A stretch of 33,494 nucleotides of DNA from Chara braunii (Eukaryota > Streptophyta > Charophyceae > Charales > Characeae), in contig BFEA01000037.1 of NCBI GenBank assembly GCA_003427395.1, positions 3,309,877 through 3,343,370 on the forward strand, in the 5' to 3' direction. The notes beneath the pieces were generated by a model, which saw only the letters and a list, made by a program, of their open reading frames with translations, was not told the DNA's origin and did no database searches. Shown here piece after piece: positions 28,757-33,494 of the stretch (within the stretch, counting starts at the first letter, position 1; each line of letters opens with the position of its first letter). Position numbers and translations under genes: made by a program.

Positions 28757-29330
28757 TCTGACGATTTTTCTCGCTCAGACGAACCAAAGAAAAAATATGA
28801 AAAATTGAGATGTTGTAGATTAGGTTGTCAACTTTCCACGAAAAGTATCAAAAAAATGAAAAAAAAAAATAGACCGTGAAATAAATGCCGCGATGTTTCG
28901 TTGCATTTTTCATTTTTGCCATTCTGGCACGTGTTGGCCAACGGGAAAAATACCCCAACTTCAGTGATGTTTTCCGCTCAGAGGCATAACTCCACAACTA
29001 TGCAAATTGAGGGGCCTGTAGATTTGGTCGTGATCTTTCCACCAAAAATATATATATATTTTTTTTAAATACTTAAGATCGTGAAATAAATGTCGCGCCA
29101 AATCGTCTCATTTCCCATTCTTGCCACTTTACCATGTGTGGCCCAACGAGAAAACTACCCCCACTTCAACGATTTTTCATCCTGAAAGGAAAACGTCAAG
29201 AAATCTGAAAATGGGAGGGTATGTAGATTTCGTCGTGATCTTTCCAGGAAAAATGTTTAAGAAATTAGAAAAAATCATTTCAATTGCAAAAAAAATCACG
29301 GCGGCAATTCGATGAATGTACATTTTTGTC
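28757..29330. repeat. Three diverged ~204-bp satellite-like units
   Basis: Aligned landmarks repeat at 203 and 205 bases: CTTTCC at 28832, 29035 and 29240, each preceded by TGTAGATT and followed by an AAAA stretch. GTGAAATAAATG.CGCG and a TTGCCA...GGCCCAACG-type stretch recur in the first two units. The third unit is the shortest. Confidence 0.75.
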
Positions 29331-29574
29331 GCTTGCCAGCTCTCCCCACTGTGCTACTGGGAGCCCTCATGAACCTGTGTTACTGGTCCCCCCGAATTTT
29401 GGACGGCGGGGGCAGTGGTGGTTTAACTATTTATTTAGGGGAAAAAAAATCTATGGGCACTTCTTAGGGGGTGCGGGTTTTGTATGTGGTGACGCATGAT
29501 ATAGATCCAAATCCGAAGTGTGGGGGCGAGGGGGCTGACCCGCAACTTTGAAAAGACACAACTACTCTACGACA

Positions 29575-29601
29575 CACACACACACGTGACACGTGCGCAT
29601 A

Positions 29602-29650
<49 letters not shown>
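29575..29650. repeat. (CA)n microsatellite
   Basis: A short CA run, CGTGACACGTGCGCATACTA, then a long CA run of the same length as in the second copy at 31606-31681. Confidence 0.9.
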
Positions 29651-29653
<3 letters not shown>

Positions 29654-30066
29654 AGTTTTATGTCTGTCAGTCTTTCGTGTGTTGTTTGTCCTCCCCCCGA
29701 TCTTTTCTAAGTAATTTTTTTTGTGTGCCCAACTAAGCACCCTTAAGTAGTGCCAAACAGTCGGTGGTTCCTTGTTTGGAGTGCCTACTGCACTCTTATG
29801 AGGGTCGCTCGGTTCGGGATGTCTGTGTTGCCTGTCGGTGATGACGGATGTTCGTCGGAGTGACTCCCTGGCTCAGTGGGTGGTGGGAACCAATAGTCTG
29901 CAGAGTTCAATCGTGATGTGAGTAGGTCATGTGTTGCCTTGCTCCGTGTTGGATGTGTGGACGTCCTCGTCTGCGCTCCGCCGCTGCCCTGCTGCCTGTC
30001 CCGCTTGCTTCGCATGTGGTTCTTTGCAGGTTGNTTTTTCTTTTTCTTTCGTGGCTTTTTGCCGTT

Positions 30067-30100
<34 letters not shown>

Positions 30101-30106
30101 CACGCG

Positions 30107-30142
<36 letters not shown>

Positions 30143-30229
30143 CTTGGCTTTTCGTCGTTTCCCACTTTTTTTTGTTTTTCTTTTGTGGCAAGATGGCAAA
30201 AGGCATCGGGGTGGTTCGGTGGGTGCAAG

Positions 30230-30265
<36 letters not shown>

Positions 30266-30285
30266 TATTAAGATTATAAAGTGCA

Positions 30286-30487
30286 TTGTCAATGTTTGTC
30301 GTCAGGGTCGTCAGGGTTTGAAGTTTGAACCCACGCACAAATTTGAGATACGCAACTGCCTGATCTGATAACCACCCAGGCACGCACCCATGAAGTTCAC
30401 TTCCAATGGTTGTCGTCAAGGTACGAACCCAAGCGCATATTTGAGATACGCAACTGCCTGATCTGATAACCACCCAGGCACGCACCC

Positions 30488-30528
<41 letters not shown>

Positions 30529-30641
30529 CACACAAATATTAAGATTATGAAGTTCACTGCTAGTGGTTGTCGTCAGGGTTTGAACCCACGCACAGATTTG
30601 AGATACCAACTGCCTGATCTGCTAACCATTCAGGTCAACTG
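30286..30641 (-). repeat. Trimer of tRNA-like SINE modules, second copy
   Basis: Same structure as at 28255-28610, shifted by 2,031 bases. The best B box is at 30577-30586 and the best A box at 30613-30628, on the minus strand. Confidence 0.6.
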
Positions 30642-30787
30642 GGTCCCTGTGTGTTTTTGGGGACTGCTTCTTTATGAAGTGTATCCGACCGCAGGCAGCT
30701 GGCAAGTCAGGATGTGCCTGTGTGTCCAAACCCTAACGTTGCACAATGTGCCAAGCAGGTCCAATCCCGCAATTTTCAAGCGCCAAC

Positions 30788-31361
30788 TCTGACGATTTTT
30801 CTCGCTCAGACGAACCAAAGAAAAAATATGAAAAATTGAGATGTTGTAGATTAGGTTGTCAACTTTCCACGAAAAGTATCAAAAAAATGAAAAAAAAAAA
30901 TAGACCGTGAAATAAATGCCGCGATGTTTCGTTGCATTTTTCATTTTTGCCATTCTGGCACGTGTTGGCCAACGGGAAAAATACCCCAACTTCAGTGATG
31001 TTTTCCGCTCAGAGGCATAACTCCACAACTATGCAAATTGAGGGGCCTGTAGATTTGGTCGTGATCTTTCCACCAAAAATATATATATATTTTTTTTAAA
31101 TACTTAAGATCGTGAAATAAATGTCGCGCCAAATCGTCTCATTTCCCATTCTTGCCACTTTACCATGTGTGGCCCAACGAGAAAACTACCCCCACTTCAA
31201 CGATTTTTCATCCTGAAAGGAAAACGTCAAGAAATCTGAAAATGGGAGGGTATGTAGATTTCGTCGTGATCTTTCCAGGAAAAATGTTTAAGAAATTAGA
31301 AAAAATCATTTCAATTGCAAAAAAAATCACGGCGGCAATTCGATGAATGTACATTTTTGTC
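30788..31361. repeat. ~204-bp satellite-like units, second copy
   Basis: Same three units as at 28757-29330 with no base change that I could find. Confidence 0.75.
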
Positions 31362-31632
31362 GCTTGCCAGCTCTCCCCACTGTGCTACTGGGAGCCCTCA
31401 TGAACCTGTGTTACTGGTCCCCCCGAATTTTGGACGGCGGGGGCAGTGGTGGTTTAACTATTTATTTAGGGGAAAAAAAATCTATGGGCACTTCTTAGGG
31501 GGTGCGGGTTTTGTATGTGGTGACGCATGATATAGATCCAAATCCGAAGTGTGGGGGCGAGGGGGCTGACCCGCAACTTTGAAAAGACACAACTACTCTA
31601 CGACACACACACACACGTGACACGTGCGCATA

Positions 31633-31684
<52 letters not shown>

Positions 31685-32064
31685 AGTTTTATGTCTGTCA
31701 GTCTTTCGTGTGTTGTTTGTCCTCCCCCCGATCTTTTCTAAGTAATTTTTTTTGTGTGCCCAACTAAGCACCCTTAAGTAGTGCCAAACAGTCGGTGGTT
31801 CCTTGTTTGGAGTGCCTACTGCACTCTTATGAGGGTCGCTCGGTTCGGGATGTCTGTGTTGCCTGTCGGTGATGACGGATGTTCGTCGGAGTGACTCCCT
31901 GGCTCAGTGGGTGGTGGGAACCAATAGTCTGCAGAGTTCAATCGTGATGTGAGTAGGTCATGTGTTGCCTTGCTCCGTGTTGGATGTGTGGACGTCCTCG
32001 TCTGCGCTCCGCCGCTGCCCTGCTGCCTGTCCCGCTTGCTTCGCATGTGGTTCTTTGCAGGTTG

Positions 32065-32460
32065 ATGTGTTTTCGTTGTGCGGTGTGACCGTGTTGTTGG
32101 TGATGCCTTGCGCTTCGCTGCTTCGCTACCGTGCTACTCATCTGCTGGTCGTGCCTTCCGTGTTTGCTGCATGTGTGCCCTGTAGGTTGGTTGCCTTGTT
32201 GCTGGTGCCTTGTCCTCCGCTCCACCGTTGCTGAGCTGCTGGTCCGCTCGCCCTGTTGTCCCTTGCAGTGTGGTTGCCATGCGTGTGTTGCCTTGTGCTT
32301 CACTGCATGGTTGCCCCGCTGCGTGCCATGTCGTTCCTTGCAGTCGTTTTTGGCGTTGTGCAGCCGTGTTGCCTCTACTGTGTTGCCTGGTGCTCCACAG
32401 GGTTGCTGCCCGCTGCTATGTTCCGCTTGGGGATAGTCTGCCTTCAACAAGGGTCAAAGG
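32065..32460. repeat. Degenerate GT/GC-rich repeat region
   Basis: Pieces such as TGTTGCCTTG, TGCTTCGCTGC and GTGCCTTGTCC recur irregularly. Open frames on both strands are present but repetitive. I recognise no gene. Confidence 0.45.
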
Positions 32461-32496
32461 GTTCATGGCCCAAACCATCAAATACAAAGATTCCGC

Positions 32497-32552
32497 AGAT
32501 TGTCGAGGGTTCAGCCTCCTGATGAGTCGGTGCAACTCCGATGAAACAATCT
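32497..32552 (+). ncRNA. Type III hammerhead ribozyme
   Basis: All parts of the hammerhead fold are present. Stem III: AGATTGT (32497-32503) pairs with ACAATCT (32546-32552), 7 bp. The cleavage-site C17 is at 32504, after GU. Stem I: GAGG (32505-32508) with CCTC (32515-32518), loop GTTCAG. Core CTGATGA 32519-32525. Stem II: GTCGG (32526-32530) with CCGAT (32538-32542), loop TGCAACT. Core GAA 32543-32545. Ends lie at stem III, so it is type III. The 10.1-11.1 pair is G-U where G-C is usual, which may slow cleavage. It should self-cleave RNA after 32504. Plant retrozymes carry type III hammerheads; which element owns this one is unknown. Confidence 0.85.
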
Positions 32553-32637
32553 TTCATCATCTGTTTATTTTTTTCAGTCTTTGTTTTGTTTATACTTATA
32601 TTTTTTCGGGTGTTGTGTTTGCATTGTCGTCGTTTGT

Positions 32638-32772
32638 CTTGTTGTTGTTTCCCTCGCTGCCTTACGTTGTTTGCTTGCCCATCCGTCTACCCCATTTCTT
32701 TCACCCAGTGTGCTTTGTTGTGTTGTGCTGTTTGCCTTGTTGTTGTTTCCCTCGCTGCCTTACGCTGTTTGT
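32638..32772. repeat. Direct repeats, 98 bp apart
   Basis: CTTGTTGTTGTTTCCCTCGC and its continuation GCCTTACG.TGTTTG occur at 32638 and 32736, in the region between the two hammerhead motifs. Confidence 0.8.
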
Positions 32773-32827
32773 CGGACAAAGGAGTGTACTCGGTGCAACC
32801 CCTGGGTAATTACTTTCGTACATCCGA

Positions 32828-32939
32828 AATAACCATTGTTCAAGGGTCTGCATCATCTAAGAAGGTGTTTTGTATTGTATAGTAATAACCATTGTTCAAG
32901 GGTCTGCATTATCTAAGAAGGCGTTCTGCATTGTATAGT
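32828..32939. repeat. Two 56-bp tandem units
   Basis: AATAACCATTGTTCAAGGGT starts units at 32828 and 32884. They differ at only about four positions, all C/T. Confidence 0.9.
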
Positions 32940-32981
32940 TTGCTGCGTTGTTTTTGGCGTGGTGGCTTCCTGTTCTCGCAG

Positions 32982-32983
<2 letters not shown>

Positions 32984-33042
<59 letters not shown>

Positions 33043-33234
33043 GACACTCACCCACCCACCCACACACACATGTGACACTCACCCACCCACCCACACACGC
33101 ACACACACACACACACGGGGGCACACACACACATACACATACACACACATACGTGATACGCACACGCATACAAACACAAACACACATACACACATACACA
33201 CATATACACATACAAATACACATACACACTACGA
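32984..33234. repeat. (CA)n-rich compound microsatellite
   Basis: A long pure CA run to about 33038, then CA interrupted by TGTGACACTCACCCACCCAC (two copies), CACGGGGGCA and CATACA variants. It lies between the two hammerhead motifs. CpG-rich unique sequence follows to 33330. Confidence 0.9.
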
Positions 33235-33360
33235 AACACCCGTGGACTCGTCCGCGGGGCCGAGCTCGAAGGGCGGCCGCATATGTGGCCGCGTCCGCAA
33301 CCGGCCTCATCCACGCCGCGGACGTGATTTTATCGTAATTTTCCTGAATTAAATAATAGG

Positions 33361-33362
<2 letters not shown>

Positions 33363-33400
<38 letters not shown>
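33363..33400. repeat. (AT)n microsatellite
   Basis: Nineteen AT units directly abutting the second hammerhead core; they replace the 5' part of that ribozyme. Confidence 0.95.
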
Positions 33401-33403
<3 letters not shown>

Positions 33404-33447
33404 GCCTCCTGATGAGTCGGTGAAACTCCGACGAAACAGTTTGTCAC
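33401..33447 (+). ncRNA. Truncated hammerhead ribozyme core
   Basis: TTCAGCCTC (loop I end and stem I 3' strand) then CTGATGA (33409-33415), stem II GTCGG/CCGAC with loop TGAAACT, and GAAAC match the ribozyme at 32497 almost base for base, with a G-C in place of its G-U at the base of stem II. The 5' part (stem III strand, GUC, stem I 5' strand) is missing and the AT repeat stands in its place. It cannot cleave itself as read. Confidence 0.75.
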
Positions 33448-33494
33448 AGCGCCTCGTTTGTTGTCCTCTTCTCTCTCTCTGCCTACGGTTTTAC

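Larger units (their letters stand above)
28003..30033. repeat. 2,031-bp tandem duplication, copy A
   Basis: Every base I compared matches 30034-32064 at a constant offset of 2,031, including microsatellite lengths, apart from Ns in the T-rich block (28038-28157). The unit holds a T-rich block, CA repeats, three tRNA-like modules, three satellite units, another CA repeat, and a closing segment ending TTCTTTGCAGGTTG. Confidence 0.9.
30034..32064. repeat. 2,031-bp tandem duplication, copy B
   Basis: Begins at a single N (30034), exactly where copy A ends, and repeats it. It contains the tRNA-like modules at 30286-30641, satellite units at 30788-31361 and CA repeats at 30234, 30497 and 31606. 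The T-rich block is fully resolved here. Confidence 0.9.

Noticed and set aside
32909-33352. Cys/Val- or His/Thr-rich open frames
   Set aside because: Translations of CA/TG repeats.
33401-33450. Second hammerhead as an intact type I ribozyme using ACA-GTT-TGTC as stem III
   Set aside because: A 3-bp stem III is possible, but the bases after the C do not pair with those before CTGATGA, so stem I fails. Homology to the first ribozyme shows it is a truncated type III.
1-33494. CRISPR array or prokaryotic operon
   Set aside because: No regularly spaced identical repeats with unique spacers and no bacterial gene layout; all repeats are microsatellites or element parts.

Overview
The window is nuclear DNA of a eukaryote with a very repeat-rich genome. 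The best guess is a charophyte (streptophyte) alga such as Chara. That guess is inference: the zinc-knuckle, GIY-YIG and reverse-transcriptase (RT) protein here resembles a large family I remember from Chara, and the two LINEs have the plant-type order (zinc-knuckle ORF1, then endonuclease, RT and a C-terminal zinc finger). I found no host protein-coding gene, no rRNA and no convincing functional tRNA gene. Almost everything recognisable is a retroelement, a remnant of one, or simple repeat.

Layout. (1) 1-2880 and 13938-15475 are two halves of one decayed Penelope-like element (PLE): three ~97-bp leader repeats, a CCHC zinc knuckle, a GIY-YIG endonuclease, and then an RT. The endonuclease lies upstream of the RT, the permuted order known from the Chlamys/Naiad PLE clade. 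(2) 2881-13937 is an ~11-kb minus-strand LINE (LINE-A) inserted into that PLE. It is flanked by a 13-bp target-site duplication (TSD) and the PLE reading frame resumes exactly across it. LINE-A has a very long leader packed with tandem repeats and a dead RT. (3) 15476-18205 holds no gene I can recognise, only short repeats and an A23 tract. (4) 18221-25238 is a second, full-length plus-strand LINE (LINE-B), flanked by a perfect 15-bp TSD and ending in A23. Its ORF1 is intact and its ORF2 is broken. It sits inside a small hairpin-rich repeat. (5) 25254-28002 holds a tRNA-like inverted repeat, a pair of diverged direct repeats, one weak coding remnant and unassigned sequence. (6) 28003-32064 is a tandem duplication of a 2,031-bp unit with an N exactly at the junction. 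Each unit holds three tRNA-like modules, three ~204-bp satellite units and CA repeats. (7) 32065-33494 has GT-rich and CA-rich repeats and, best of all, a complete type III hammerhead ribozyme (32497-32552). A second hammerhead core lies 890 bp downstream, with its 5' part replaced by an AT microsatellite.

The elements do not form a pathway; they are nested parasites in a time order. The PLE was hit by LINE-A, and a separate repeat was hit by LINE-B. The most novel leads are the hammerhead pair (a possible retrozyme-like element), the permuted PLE with a knuckle extension, the palindromic leader monomers of LINE-A, and the trimeric tRNA-like module. Single Ns scattered through LINE-A and the N at the 2-kb junction suggest that parts of this assembly are uncertain.
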